Origin: Simmondsia chinensis
Lineage: Eukaryota > Streptophyta > Magnoliopsida > Caryophyllales > Simmondsiaceae
Assembly (NCBI GenBank): GCA_018398585.1
Contig: JAGTTD010000022.1
Coordinates: 895,501 to 959,500 of the forward strand
Length of the DNA stretch: 64,000 nucleotides
Reading direction: 5' to 3'
The notes beneath the pieces were generated by a model. It did no database searches and was not told the DNA's origin. It saw nothing but the letters and a program-made list of their open reading frames with translations. Numbering within the stretch: position 1 is the first letter of the stretch; every line of letters starts with the position of its first letter. The position numbers and the translations under genes are program-made. Positions 20,243-33,100 of the stretch are shown one piece after another.

Positions 20243-21117
20243 AAACGGTATGCATATACTTTGTGTACATGTCACACTTGTATCTGAAAATGATTATCAT
20301 AAGACCATACCCAATTTGCTTAAACAAATCACAAGAAGTTTGGTGGATCTGATCAAATTATAAGTTGAACTGATAATCCGCTGTTGTACCTTCTAGATTT
20401 ACTGCTGCATCCTTGCGTACCTTTGAATATAGTTCTCTTATTTCTCAGAATTTTTTTGTGAAGCTCAACGATGAATTGATGTTCGTTAGTAGTGCCCTTG
20501 TGGTTTTCTCTAATATTATACGATCCTCGATTCGTAATAAAGATAAAGAATGTGTATGTGTGGGGATTTTAATTTTTTTTCTTTTTGGTAGGCGAGTGGG
20601 TTTTGGAAGATTTGAACATAGAAAATTTCGCCATATTGTCTAAGCCCTTATAGTTTTACCACTAGACAAATGTCTGATTGGCATAAAGTTGGAGAATTTC
20701 ATCTTGAACTTGATGGATATTTTGAATTAAGATGTGCTAGGCGTTTAGAAATAAGAACAAAGAATGCAACACTAGGTTGCTTGGGTATGATTTTGACTTT
20801 TAGGAGCAAAATAAGCATTTAATGAACCACTCGTTTGGAATTAATCAAGGCTTGTTTATGTTTGTTTTCGAGGCTCGATAGGATAAGTTTGCTAAGCTTA
20901 ACGAGTTAAGCTCGAACAAGGGGGGCACTGCTTATTTGATGTTTGCAAGTAGTTCGTTACGAGTTTGCTAAGAGCCTGTTAATTACTCCAATATTTTGAT
21001 TATGCAATGGATTGGTGATGGAATCATTAGTAGTTTGAATACCTTGTGCTCCAATCTTAGTCGCAAAAGCAGTGGCCGCTAGGTGGGTCGGGGTAGGTGG
21101 TCAAAATTGTTTTTCAG
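20243..21117. other. 3' UTR and downstream of the SelK-like gene
   Basis: The 3' UTR should begin here, and 'aataaag' at 20537 could serve as a poly(A) signal. Bases 20840-20960 ('aggctcgataggataagttt ... gagttaagctcgaac') belong to a dispersed repeat also seen at 25260-25500 and 49020-49220. Confidence 0.4.
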
Positions 21118-21310
21118 GCGGTGGAATTAGAAGGTAACAATGAAGTAGTCATTAAAACAGTTAGAGGGGAATAATATTGTTTCGATTGATATTCGATCTC
21201 TTGTGGATCATATCCGTACTTTCAATTCCAAGGTGAATCAGCTTTATTTCGAACATAGTGTTAACGAAGCAAACAGGACAGCGAATTGGTATGCTAACCA
21301 AGGCTAGATC
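21118..21310 (+). pseudogene. LINE RNase H-domain remnant 2
   Basis: Pieces translate as VELEGNNEVVIKTV, then IVSIDIRSLVDHIRTF and NEANRTANWYANQG. These are diverged forms of the plant LINE RNase H-like domain. Frame breaks occur within it. Confidence 0.7.
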
Positions 21311-21835
21311 GATCCTTGCTTATGCCCTTAAGGATGGATGGTTTGGGTTTCTCTTTTCTCGTAGAGAGAGACCCTAATTCCATTTTTCTTAGTTTGAGTA
21401 GTTTGTTCAACAATAGTTATTTGATGTTAGATAATAACTTATGAGCAGCTCGAATAGCTTGACTCTATAATGAGCTCACTTACTCTATAAGAGTAACATG
21501 CGAAGGAGCAAACGGAATATGTGCGTCTGTGAGCCTTAAAGATAAGGGTACTAGAGTGTGGTCCTATGGACATAGCTAAATACCATAGAGTATAAGAACT
21601 ACCATCTTTGGGTGTACAAATTTGGAAGATAGAGCACCGATGTTGATCATAATAGCCAAAACCAAGTGAAAGGGCAAAGAAACAACTTGGAACATCTACA
21701 CCACCTACCTTCTTAATTACCGTCATTAAAGTATACAGGAGAAAGGGGATCAAGGAAGAAAGGAAGAAATTATGGCCGAACCTGTTCTGCCACTTCTAGC
21801 CGTCATTTTAAGGTTGTATGCAAATCTACCCAACG
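21311..21835. other. Intergenic, nothing recognised
   Basis: The sequence just after the RNase H remnant ('ctcttttctcgtagagagag') may be LINE 3' UTR. The rest has no recognised content. Confidence 0.35.
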
Positions 21836-21837
21836 AA

Positions 21838-21990
21838 GGTGTTAGCTAGCTCATCTGGCGAAGTCTCTAGAGTGGTATCCGAGACCTGGGATTGAATCCT
21901 TGCTTTGCTAGGGGGCGAGGGGATTTATGGGGTTTTGATAGATCTGCCTCCTTGTGCGGTCTAATTGGACTTCTTATGATTCGTAAAAGT
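21838..21990 (+). mobile_element. tRNA-derived SINE-like sequence
   Basis: A box-A-like 'tagctcatctggcgaag' and a box-B-like 'gggattgaatcc' lie about 40 bp apart, as in tRNA heads. A non-tRNA body ('ggggttttgatagatctgcc') follows. No TSD was established. Confidence 0.5.
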
Positions 21991-23936
21991 AACTGAAAAT
22001 ATAAACCTTCCTACTGCATTATCATATCGAATTTGGTGAAGAGAAGAGGTCGGAGACTCGTACCCGATAATATAGAATCTCATGATCCTTGTTTGCTGTC
22101 TAATTTGTCCTTGTGTTATCATTAACTTATGTATGTGCCAGTATAATATCTTAGATTGTGATATGATTGTGATCGTGTCTGAGTCTCTGTAATATTTTCT
22201 AGGGACATTCCTATAATCTTCTTTGGATATCCGTAGCTTTGTTGGGTATGCTTCTTATAATAAATCTTTCATAGTACGAGAGACGTAAGAGCAATGCGTA
22301 GATGTCAAGTATCAAGCACAAACATTTTGGTTTTCTCAAGGGTTAGGAACTTACTACTAAAACGCTTGCTCACTGTGTTAATTTAATTTTGTGAGTTTTT
22401 TTACAAAAAACCACAAATTTTAGGCGTAATTTAAAAAGTCACCTATATTTTTTAATTTTTTGAATGCAAACCCAAAATTTCTAAAATTTTTCATTATCAT
22501 ACTTTAGTATTAACACTATTAATCCGTTAGTTTTTGCTGGCACAGTATTTTAAAAAATAATTTTTTAAAAATATAAAGGATATTTTTAGATATTTAAAAT
22601 ATTTTTGTAAGTATTTAAAGTTAATATTATTTTAAATGTAAATTGGAATATTTTAAATTATTTTTTATTCCTAAAAGCCATGTCAACAAAAACTAATAGA
22701 AGTTAACGATATCAATATTAAGGTATGACATTAAAAAATTTTAGAAAGTTTAAACCTTCCCCCTCCCCCCTCCCTGCCTCATGTCGGATATAAATGACCT
22801 AATATATTATGAAAATTTTGTTTTGTGTTAAGCTTTACCACTTTAGAATGAAATTAACATAATTAAAAGTAAAATAATACATTATATAAAGTATAAAAAT
22901 CAATATCTAAAATATACTTTTTATTAATCACTTTCCACCTCGACATTTTGGTAGCGTAGCTGTATTTGCTACATCTATCTAGAAACAATATCTGTGGCCA
23001 GGTGGATCATTTATGCATCCTTCATTAATCTGGAGGTGCTGGGTTGTGTCATTGTATACCAAAATTTATTTAAATATTAAATATGCAACCTTATAATAAT
23101 TATATTTAAACATAAATTACATACAATTATATTTGACTGACTCCTTGTATTAATGAATTAATTGTTAATTATTTCAAAAGGTTAAAACTGTTAGATGAAC
23201 GCTTTGTTCATACGTTGGAACTGATATACTTTGTACTAAGGTTTTTGGAATTGGGATTTTACCTGGGATCGTTATGGGTATTCTTAATTTGAAACGTGCG
23301 ATTAGGTTGAGAATTGTGAGATTCTACTATGTGTATGAGAACATAGTTTCTGATATTAAAATTAGTTATATAGTATACGAAAGTACTATAAAAAGCTTTA
23401 ATAACGTAAAAGCCAATTTACCAAGCTTAAATCAAACTTTAAATCTTATAAATCACAAGGCATCTTTAAGTTTTATTGTCTACTTGTAGTCTTTGAACCT
23501 TGATTATCGTTTTGAGAGCGATGTATGAATGATTAAACAATTGATAAATATTTAGTCTATGCAGAAACTTTTAGCAAGAAAATAAGTTTATTTAAATTAA
23601 ACTATAACTTACATTCTGCAACTTAGTAGTCAGTGACTTTGGCAGGATCGATGCAAGATCGATAGAATCATAAATGGGATACTTAGATTCTATTAGAATC
23701 CTACCCTTAATTTGACTTTGTTCTCAAGGATCGTGGGGATCCTACTAAATTAAGATTCTAATAAAAATTGGGATTGATTGACAATTTTAGAATCATAAAA
23801 TTATAAGATTCTAAGATCTAGGTTCCGAGAGTTTAACAGCTGTAATAGGTACTTGGTGGGTACCTTTATTGTTGGAGGGTCATAAATTAGAAAGTCAATT
23901 GTGACCATGACAGGAAAGTAAGCAGTTTTCTTTTGA
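21991..23936. other. Intergenic, no gene seen
   Basis: Bases about 22395-22745 match the inverted-repeat element at 59884-60405 ('tttaggcgtaatttaaaaag', 'taatccgttagtttttgctg'). Bases 22790-22910 resemble the 6825-7195 MITE. Bases 23660-23830 carry a loosely repeated 'ttagattctattagaatcct' motif. No coding pattern is visible. Confidence 0.4.
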
Positions 23937-24047
23937 TGGGCCCCGCTTTGTCTCAATGGTTCAACCGATAATTAACCAACTCTAGGATACGGATTCAAAT
24001 CTGGCATCTCTCCTCCCTCACGGTATTACCAATGTGAAAAAAAAAAA
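23937..24047 (+). mobile_element. Short tRNA-derived SINE
   Basis: The head 'ctttgtctcaatggttcaac' and box-B-like 'cggattcaaatctgg' are followed by an A tract. The flanking 'agcagttttctttt' (left) and 'agtggttttctttg' (right) form a probable TSD with mismatches. Confidence 0.6.
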
Positions 24048-24126
24048 GTGGTTTTCTTTGTAATGTATATAGGTGTAGTTTGTTTGAAAATGAGTTGAGT
24101 TAGCTCGTAACGTTACTCAGTATTTA

Positions 24127-25192
24127 GGCTCCGTTTGTTTCGAGAAAAGTATTTTTCCCCTGAAATTATTTTCCTTTGGAAATGGTTTTTAATGGAAAAT
24201 GAGATTCCTCTTAAGGTTTTCCGTTATTTGTTTCAACAGAAAACATGTTATGACTCTATGATATTCGTTGTTTGTTTTAAAGGAAAACGCCTTCTACTAA
24301 TCATTTTATACCTAGTCATAGGACAACGTAAATAGCAATATAATATGTTTGAAATTATCTAGGGAAATCATTACTAAAGTATACTGAGCTTTGAGCATTT
24401 ATCTCCTATGCTAATATTTCAATTATATAATAAGGTATTTTGATGTTTGAATAATTTATCACCCGGTACTATATATTAAAATTTGATGAATTTTTGTAAG
24501 AATTTTATCAATTTCATACAAAAATGCTATTATTGTATATAATTATGATAATATTTACAAGTTATGTCAATGTTTTAATAAAAATGCATCAAATTAAGAT
24601 AAAAAATTCAAATGTTAATATATACTGCCTAAGTATAGCTGAAACCATATGTCATGTTAGCATTTTTTGACAGAAATTATCAAATTTTAATGAAGATACT
24701 GATAGATTGTTGGGGTCATGCTCTATTTAGCATTTTCTAACAAAAATTTATGGAATTTCAACAACAAAGCAGCCGATGATAAAATTTTAGAACTTCAGGT
24801 AACTAAGCCATAACATGTTTAAAATCAAGGTACCTCATCGTATTTGTTGAAACTTTAGAATACCTAGGTAATAAGTGGAACCACACAATTCACTCAAGGA
24901 CTTGGAGCTGACTGATCATTCTTGTCCAATTATCGTCGCACGTTATTACCTCTAGCAATCTAAGATTCCGTCTAGTTTATTTTGGTCTGATCCATATTTG
25001 GACTGATCTATACCTTCGAAATTTTTTAGGCCATTCGGAATGTTGAATTCCTCCTTTTAAAATAGAAGTCATTTTCCCTCATTTGAGGAAAAGCTTTTCC
25101 TTAGAAAAGTTTTTCTGTCAAAAACAAGCGCCAAACAACAAAAAGGGAGAAAACTAATTCCGTGAATGTTCCCCCCCGAAACAAACGAAGCC
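24127..25192. mobile_element. PIF/Harbinger-like non-autonomous element
   Basis: Inverted ends are GGCTCCGTTTGTTTCG at the left and CGAAACAAACGAAGCC at the right. They are flanked by a TTA 3-bp duplication (24124-24126, 25193-25195), as for PIF/Harbinger insertions. The 1066-bp interior is non-coding and holds a second repeat (about 24350-24835), described separately. Confidence 0.78.
24350..24835. mobile_element. 'Hold-step' MITE, nested copy
   Basis: It contains 'agggaaatcattactaaagt', 'caattatataataaggtatt' and the repeated 'aaaattt' steps found in the elements at 27165, 37088 and 50385. It is nested inside the Harbinger-like element. Confidence 0.5.
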
Positions 25193-25195
25193 TTA

Positions 25196-26038
25196 GTCTA
25201 GACTAACACGTTGAATTTAAGTCAAAGAAATTCAATATTTACTTATCGTATTTTTGTCGCTCTGCTTTGTAGACAAGGCTCGTTCCGTACTTGACAAACC
25301 TATACTGAATTTAAGTTTAAGCAAGCCCAGTTTACGTTTTTAAGAGCTTAAACGAGCCAAATCGGAAACCCCATTGAGCCGGGCTTGGTTCAATGCATGT
25401 CAACCGAGTTTGAGCTTAACAAAGTCATGCACCCGAAACATGTCAAATGGAGCTTTAGCTCAAAGTCTCCAGTTTCTTATAGCTTTGAGCCGAATTTGAA
25501 GAGAGAAAAGAAGTGTTGTCGAGTGACTTTTATGCCTTGTTTGACAATTGGGTAAATGAGGGTAAAGAGGGAGAGGATAACGTATTATCTTACTCTTATT
25601 TGGATATATTTAATTATGAGGGATAAGGATAAAGAGTGATAAATGAGTTATCCTTATGTAAAAATTGGATAAAAAGCTAAAAAAAAAGAGAGTTATAATT
25701 AAAATAAGGACATAATGGTCTAAAATTTAAAAAAAAAAAAAAAAAAAAGATGAGGTGGCAGCAATTGGCCGCAACGTGGTAAATCTTGCAACTACGTGGA
25801 CCTCTGCCTTCCCTTGACTCCTCCCGCTTAATTTGTATATTTAAATACAATATTTAATAATTATTTATATTTTAATACTTCAACGGTTTTTAAAGTATAA
25901 AAAAATTCTTAAGTTTTTGTAGTATTAATAAAAAGATCATTCTTAAGAGTGATGACGTCCTTTTTTATCGAAAAAGTTGACGTGTCAATTACTTTTTATT
26001 TATACAACAATAAAATAATAAAAAGTGCGTTCTAATAC
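25196..26038. other. Intergenic, repeats only
   Basis: Bases 25260-25510 are a copy of the 'gagcttaa...cgagcc' dispersed repeat. Bases 25533-25690 carry the 'tgtttgacaattgggtaaat' repeat. An A tract of about 25 lies at 25724-25748. No gene is visible. Confidence 0.45.
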
Positions 26039-26222
26039 TTTTTTTGGTAACGAGGAATTTGGTTGCCCCAACCAACCCCGGCCCATGAGAACAGCTCACA
26101 AGCCCCCATAAGCAGGTAAGCCATGAGTATATCCTCAGCGAGAATAAAACTTCTGACCCCTGGGCGATGACCACATGGGTAGGAGATGCCACCAACTGAG
26201 ACACCCTCATGATAGGCACGTT
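26039..26222 (-). mobile_element. tRNA-derived SINE, copy 2
   Basis: On the minus strand it reads GAGGGTGTCTCAGTTGGTGG, a box-B-like AGAAGTTTTATTCTCGCTG, then the same body as at 7980 (GATATACTCATGGCTTACCT) and an A-rich end. Flanks 'tgcgttctaatac' and 'cacgttttaatac' are a probable TSD. Confidence 0.8.
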
Positions 26223-27164
26223 TTAATACCCTTATTTTTACTTAATAAATACGAAATTTGAGATGTATAATTTGTAAAAACCATATGTTTCGCTTAATTT
26301 GTTTCAAATTATAGTTATTGAATGGTATTTTTATTATTTTACTATAGTATTAATAAAAATACAGCAGTCACGTTAGCTCTGCTGACTAAAAATGATGTCA
26401 TCATGTCGGAGAGAGGTATTTTTATTAATGCGAGAAAAAACTCAGGGGCCTTTTTATTAATACAAAAAGGTCAGGGTCTTTTTTGTTATTTCTAAAAACG
26501 TCGAGATACTAAAATAGAAATAACCTAAGCTAGCGTGTGGAAAGCTATATACAGTAGTTTTTCGTGCCTAAAAGCTAGTGATGAGAAAATTAGTTATACT
26601 TTTTATAACGAGAGTTATTGTCAAGACAAAAATTGTTATTAACAGATCAATAATGTTACTTATAAATAATAAAAGCCACAAAATTGTCTTGAAAACTACG
26701 ATCTTGTTTTGGTAATAACATTACCCTTTATAATAATTCTTAATTTATGCACAAATGATATATGTCTGTATTTTATTTTAAATTTTATTTTAAATTTTAT
26801 TTTTTAAATGGTTTATTTAAATATTTAGTTAGAGAAAAAAAGTTAGTTGATAAAACATACCTATTTATTTATTTATTATTTTATAGAAATATTTAATATT
26901 TTCCTTTATAATCAATTTACAAGTATAATTATTTAATCAGTAGAAAAATATTTACTTTTTACTTTACATAAGATAAGTTACTGTCAGTAAGCATTTGTCA
27001 ACAGTCAACAACCAATAGCTATCAGCTAACGACTAACTGCTAACAACTATCAACTTACAACTAATAGTCTATAATCAACACGTAACTTTTAATAGTTGAC
27101 GCCAAATATAGCCACAAGTAGAAACTACATGGTAAGAGAGAGAGAGAGGGAACAGTTTTTTTTT
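26223..27164. other. Intergenic, no gene seen
   Basis: AT-rich. Bases 26990-27110 hold 'caacagtcaacaaccaatag ... actaactgctaacaactatc', a run of short imperfect repeats. A GA microsatellite sits at about 27134-27149. Nothing looks coding. Confidence 0.4.
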
Positions 27165-27712
27165 TTATAGAAATTATGCACATTTATCACCTAGGCACTC
27201 TGATATTTTAATATATACAATGAGATATCCTGAAGTTTAAATTTTTTATCATCTGGATGTCCTATCACATAATTTAATGAATTTATGTATGAATTTGACC
27301 TATTTTACATAAAAAATGCTGATTTAATACATGATTATTATATTAATATATAAAAGTTATGTCAATATTTTGAGCAAAAATTTAATGAATTAAGACAAAA
27401 ACGTCACTGAATTTTGATGTAAACTACCTATATATTATAAAATTCTATGTCGTGTTAGCATTTTTTGGTAAAAAATAATCAAATTGTAATGGAAATATTT
27501 GTATATTATCAGAATCATGTTTCATCTTACCATTTTTTAATTAAAATCTATCAAATTTCGACGATAAGGTACCTAATTGATAAAATTTTAAAACTTCAAG
27601 ATACCCAAGTGATAAAATTTATAAACTCAAGGTATTCCACTATATATATTGAAATGTCATGATACTTAAGTGATAAAAGGCCAAACCTCAGAAAGCCTAA
27701 GTGATAATTTTT
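27165..27712. mobile_element. Inverted-repeat MITE ('hold-step' family)
   Basis: The left end has 'atttatcacctaggcactct'. The right end has 'cagaaagcctaagtgataat', its inverted counterpart. Internal words such as 'gtgataaaattt' and 'taccatttttta' repeat in steps. Relatives lie at 24350, 37088 and 50385. Confidence 0.65.
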
Positions 27713-27920
27713 TTTTGATCACGGCGAGAGAGAGAGAGAGGAGATTTTTTTTTTTTTTTTTGATCATCAAAGGATGGCCCCTAGGCCTCCAAACATGACA
27801 TTACATCCAATAAAAGAGCATTATACAGTGCTGATGAGAGATAAGCCCACCACATATGGTTACAATTTTTTTTTTTATCAAAATGAAGCTTAACTTCTAT
27901 ATGAGCAACTCTATTGCAAC
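27713..27920. other. Short repeat-rich spacer
   Basis: A GA tract at 27725-27741, T tracts and 'atggcccctaggcctccaaa' of unknown origin. It may be a LINE 3' fragment in minus orientation. Confidence 0.35.
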
Positions 27921-28224
27921 TAGGGTTGGCAAATATGTCATGTCGTGTCGTATTCGTGTTCGTGCTATACGAGGGGTCTTAAGAATGGGGTCAATCCGAA
28001 CCCGACCCGTTTATTAAACAGCTTAGGAAACCTTAACCCTTACCCAATCCAATTATTAAACGGGCAACCCGCGGGTTATCTATTTAATTATATTGGTGAC
28101 TTTTTTTTATTTTATTAAATGCTAGTTTTTTAAGTTACAAACATGCTAATAATGCGCTTCATAATTGATAATACTAATAAATAAGCTATCAAATTAATAT
28201 TACTAAATATAATTCAATTATATG

Positions 28225-28705
28225 ATATAGAGATTTAGTGATTTAGGGTCATTTTTGGTTATCGGGTTCCAATTCAGCTGCAAAAAAATTAGAAATCCAG
28301 TTGTACCGGGTTTGAAATTCGGTTTTTTCAGTTGGAGTGTTGGCGGGAAGCCCTGGTCCATGTGCGAGACACGTGATCTGGAAGCCAGTTAAGGGCATGT
28401 GCCTCTACATAGTTTTTCAGCTATTTCGTTACTTTTTCCAGTTTTCTTTGTGAGTTTTGGAATTAATTAGTTATTTTCCTTTTTTTAATGTTTCGTATAA
28501 ATAGATTAAGATGAGTTAGTTAGAGTTTATGCTAAAAATTAATACAATTTTCCCTCATCTTCTATCTGCTTCTTCTCCCTATTTCTTCTATTTCTTTTTC
28601 TTCCCCAAAACTCTATTTTTGGTTACTTCTGAATTTGTGGAATTTGAACTCTGTATCATTATATTAACTCAAAAAATATATATATATAATAACAATAATG
28701 TATTC
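28225..28705. mobile_element. Possible solo LTR inside the H1 MITE
   Basis: About 480 bp interrupts the MITE. It has a TATA-like 'cgtataaatagatt' and a C/T-rich stretch ('cttcttctccctatttcttc') as in copia LTR 3' halves. The LTR termini and TSD are not clear. Confidence 0.4.
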
Positions 28706-28770
28706 ACATAACTATATAAACGGGTCAACCGTCAACCGTCAACCGTGTCGAAAATAGGTTACACGAGTCA

Positions 28771-29055
28771 TGTTGAGTTTTGTTTTACGTATTTGTGCAT
28801 ATTTTTTATTTTCATACATGTACGTATTTATGCTCTAGAATATTCTTTGTATTTAAGCAAATCTAGAAGAATCTTTGTAAGTAGGCAGTGTTTCATTTCC
28901 TCTTCCCTTCTCTTGCTCACAACCGGCCATTAAGGCCCATTTACTAAGGTTTTTATTTCTTTGTAACTTGTAAGTAGGAAGCTCTAGAGTTGAAACTCTT
29001 TGTGTATTTTCTTACTAGTATAAATAGCTTAGTTGATGTACTAGATCAACTAACA
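28771..29055 (+). repeat. 5' LTR of the copia element
   Basis: TGTTGAGTTTTG to CTAACA, 285 bp. It lacks a stretch of about 60 bp present near the end of the 3' LTR. A TATA-like 'tataaatag' lies at about 29020. Confidence 0.88.
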
Positions 29056-29196
29056 TGGTATCAGAGTGCGTCTCGATCTCGGGTTGAAATCTCCTCTCGG
29101 TTCAAGGCTGCCGTGCACCTAGTGGTGCACTTTGTGAGTTTTTTTTCTATCCTTTTCTTGTCTTTGTGTTTGTCTTGTGTTTTAGCTTCGTAGAAT

Positions 29197-30116
29197 ATGG
29201 CGGAGATTAACAATGAGAATAACACTCTTAATGCACAAGATAATAACAATCAAATTTCCGTGCCGGCTACCGTGATAGGGGGAGCCGTGGACATCAACTC
29301 CCCGTTTTATCTTCATCCTTCTGATAATCCGGGTTTGGTTTTTGTCCAAAACGTTTTAACTGGACCAAATTATCAATCTTGGAGGAGGTCCATATTAAAG
29401 GTTTTTAAGGCAAAAGGAAAATAGGATTTTTTGATGGAAGTATTCCAAAACCGGATGAGAATTCACCGGACTTTGAAAACTGGAGTGCTTGTGACTCCAT
29501 GGTTTCGACTTGGCTCTCGAATTCTGTCTCTAAAGAGATAAACGAGAGCATCACTTATTTAGAAACCGCACGTGATGTTTGATTGGATTTGCATGAAAGG
29601 TTTTCTCAGGGCAATGTTCCCCGTATCTACGAGCTAAAGCATGAGATCTCACATTTGAGGCAAGAAAATTTGCCGATTTCCACATATTTCACTAAATTGA
29701 GATCCCTATGGGATGAGTTTTACACTCTCATAGAAATTCCGCCTTGCACTTGTGGACATGCTAAGTCCTTTTGTGCCATCCGCGATATGGAGAAGCTTTT
29801 GGATCTCCTAATGGGTTTAGACCCATCATTCTCTACCGTTAGATCTCAACTAATGAATTCTAAACCCTTGACTTCTGTTGGTAATGCCTACTCTATTTTA
29901 TGTCCAGAGGAGAAACAACAAAGCGTAGCTGCAGGTTCTATTGTGCAACCCGAAGGGGCTGCGCTTGCTATGAAGGGTTCGAATGGGGGAGGTGGTATGC
30001 CAACCTCCTCGGGTAATTTTCCTCGTCGTAATAACCGTGTTACTTGTTCTTATTGTAAGAAACAAGGTCACACAAAAGACAAGTGTTTTGAGTTGATAGG
30101 GTATCCTCCCGGTTGA
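29197..30116 (+). pseudogene. Copia gag, broken
   Basis: It starts MAEINNENNTLNAQ. The gag core includes GPNYQSWRRSILKV, LHERFSQGNVPRIYELKHEI and LPISTYFTKLRSLWDE. A CCHC zinc knuckle (CSYCKKQGHTKDKC) lies near residue 290. Breaks are a one-base frameshift near 29423, a TGA at 29580-29582 and a TGA at 30114-30116 before the protease region. The gag would package the RNA. In this copy it cannot be made in full. Confidence 0.88.
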
Positions 30117-33100
30117 AAGAGACAACAACCAAAGGAAGTTGGAAATGGGGCCACTACTGCAGCGGCAGCCCACTGCGGCGCAGCGCCTATGCAACCCGAC
30201 AGTCGCATCGTCGGGTTGTCCGCAAGCCAGTATCAACAACTTATGTCCCTACTTAGCCCAAATATTGCTTCTCCCAGCATAAATCTGACAGGTCAGGTTT
30301 TTATTTCGAATCAAAGTTGGATTATAGATTCCGGTGCCACCGATCACATGGTTTTGTCTCTATCTCAAATGTTCGACGTTGTGTCAAACCAAACCGTTAG
30401 ACCCATAAAGTTACCCAACGGGACTACTTTATCGGTCTCGCATATAGGAAAGATCCAAATTCTTGATAATATTGTTCTTCATGATGTATTGTACGTGCCT
30501 GGTTTTTATTGTAATTTATTATCGGTGAGCAAACTTACTCGTGATGAAAAATGTACGTTGACATTTTTTCCTAATTTTTGTTACATTCAGGACCCTCACT
30601 CGAGGACGTTGATTGGAGCGGTAAGTTGAGAAATGGGCTATATCTGTTGGAAGCTGGGTCGCTTGGGACTTCGGCACACATGGTCAGAAATAACCAAGAA
30701 GCAGTTTTGTGGCATCGCGGGTTGGGACATGTTGCTTTCAATAAACTCTCTCTTTTTCCGCATTTGAACATCAAAGGAACAAATGTTGTTTGTGATTCTT
30801 GTCATCGTGCAAAACAAGCACGTTTGCCCTTTCCTTTGTCAGTTTCAATAACTCAGCGTTGTTTTGAATTAATACACTGTGATATTTGGGGACCTTACCG
30901 GACTTTATCTTTATCTGGTGCGCGTTATTTTTTAACGATTGTTGATGATTATAGTCGTTGTACTTAGGTTTATCTCATGAGAGAGAAGTCCCAAGCTCAT
31001 GGGATCCTCATGGATTTTTGTCGAATGGTGGTTACTCAGTTTGGTTTGCAGGTGAAAGGAGTAAGGAGTGACAATGGCCAAGAATTTAAATATGGGCCAC
31101 TGTTGAGTTTCTACGCCAAGCACGGGATCCAATTTCAAACCTCGTTGACAGGGACACCTCAACAAAAGGGTGTGGTTGAGCGGAAGCATAAACATCTGTT
31201 GGAGGTTGGACGTGCACTTCGATTTCAAGCCGGTCTCCCTAAAAGATTTTGGGGTGAGTGTATCTTAACAGCTACATATTTGATAAATTTGATGCCTACT
31301 CCTTTACTTGCTAATAGGAGCCCATATGAGGTTTTGATGAGCAAAATCCCATCATATGATCATTTGAGGATTTTTGGGTGTTTTGTTATTTTCCTGTTAA
31401 AGATCGGTCTAGTGACAAATTTGACAAACGAGCTTCACCGGGTATTTTTGTGGGATATCCTCACGGTCAAAAGGGGTATAAAATATATAGCTTGGATGAT
31501 AAAAGGATCATTGTGTCTAGGGATGTTCGGTTTTATGAAGATTCCATGCCTTTCTTGAAAATCAATGAGTTAAATTTGACACCGGAAAAGCATGTTAGTC
31601 ACTTGAATGAACAAGTAGAGTTAGACCCGGTCCATGTCGGACCGGTACAACAGCAGAACAGCAGCTCATTGTCAGACAGTGAGCTGCAGCTTCAGCTGGG
31701 CGCTGTACCGATTGCTGAACCGGACAGTGCGCCAGCAGTGGAGCCGCAGCAAGCCGACAAGGGGAGTAGTATGCGTATCGAGGAAGATACGTTGAGAAGA
31801 AGTAGTAGAGTGCGTTCTATGCCCGTCAAATATCAAGATTACATCACTGAGGTACCGCCTTCTATAGCCCATTCTCCAACTGCCACTCCATCAGCTAACT
31901 CTGGTATTTTTTATCCAATCTCAAATTTTGTCTCTAATGTACATTTTTCTAATGCTCATTCGAAACTTTTAAATGCCATCACCTCGGGTGATGAGCCAAA
32001 AAATTTTAACCAGGCCGTTCAGTATGAACATTGGAGGGAAGCCATGGACAAGGAGATCAAGGCACTTGAGCAGAACCGTACGTGGACACTAGAGAAACTA
32101 CCAATCGGTAAGAAGGCAATAGACTCGAAGTGGGTTTACAAGATCAAGTACAAATCAGACGGGACAATTGAACGCTATAAGGCTCGTCTTGTTGCTAAGG
32201 GGTACACTCAGGTAGATGGTATAGACTATCATGATACCTTTGCTCCGGTTGCTAAACTTGTGACTGTTCGTTGTGTGTTGGCCGTGGCCTCGGCCCGTAG
32301 TTGGATTATCCAACAATTAGATGTGAATAATGCATTTCTTCATGGAGACCTAGATGAAGAGGTCTACATGAAACTTCCTCAAGGTTTTGAACGTAAAAAT
32401 GAAGGGAAAGTTTGTCGCCTTCGAAAATCTTTATATGGACTTAAACAAGCCTCCCGAAATTGGAATCACAAATTCACCTCGACCTTAATTAAGATTGGTT
32501 TTCAACAATCTAAAGCTGATTATTCATTATTTACCTATATGAATGGGACGACCTATACAGCAGTTCTCATTTATGTTGACGACGTACTCATAACGGGTAA
32601 TGATGAAGAACACATTAAAGTGGTCAAAGCCATCTTGAATCGATCTTTTGGTATTAAAGATCTAGGACCGGTTAAATATTTTTTGGGTATCGAGGTTGCA
32701 CGTTCTCAAAAGGGAATTATGCTTAGTCAACGAAAATATGCTCTTGACATTGTTAGTGAAGCAGGGATCCTAGGTGCTAAGCCCGTGTTTACTCCCATAG
32801 TTCAAAACCATTCGCTAGCAGATGGCGTTGGCGAGCCTGTTGTTGATAGTGGACAATATAGACGTCTAGTAGGTCGTCTACTATATTTGACTATTACGCG
32901 TCCTGACATTTGTTATGCTGTTCGTGTATTAAGTCAATTTATGCATGATCCGCGTATGCCTCATCTCGATGTTGCTATGCGAGTTCTACGTTACCTTAAG
33001 GGGACACCGGGACAAGGAATATTTCTTTCTTCTGATTGTGATTTGAAACTCCGCGCTTATTGTGATGCAGATTGGGCTTGTTGTCCTACAACTAGACGGT

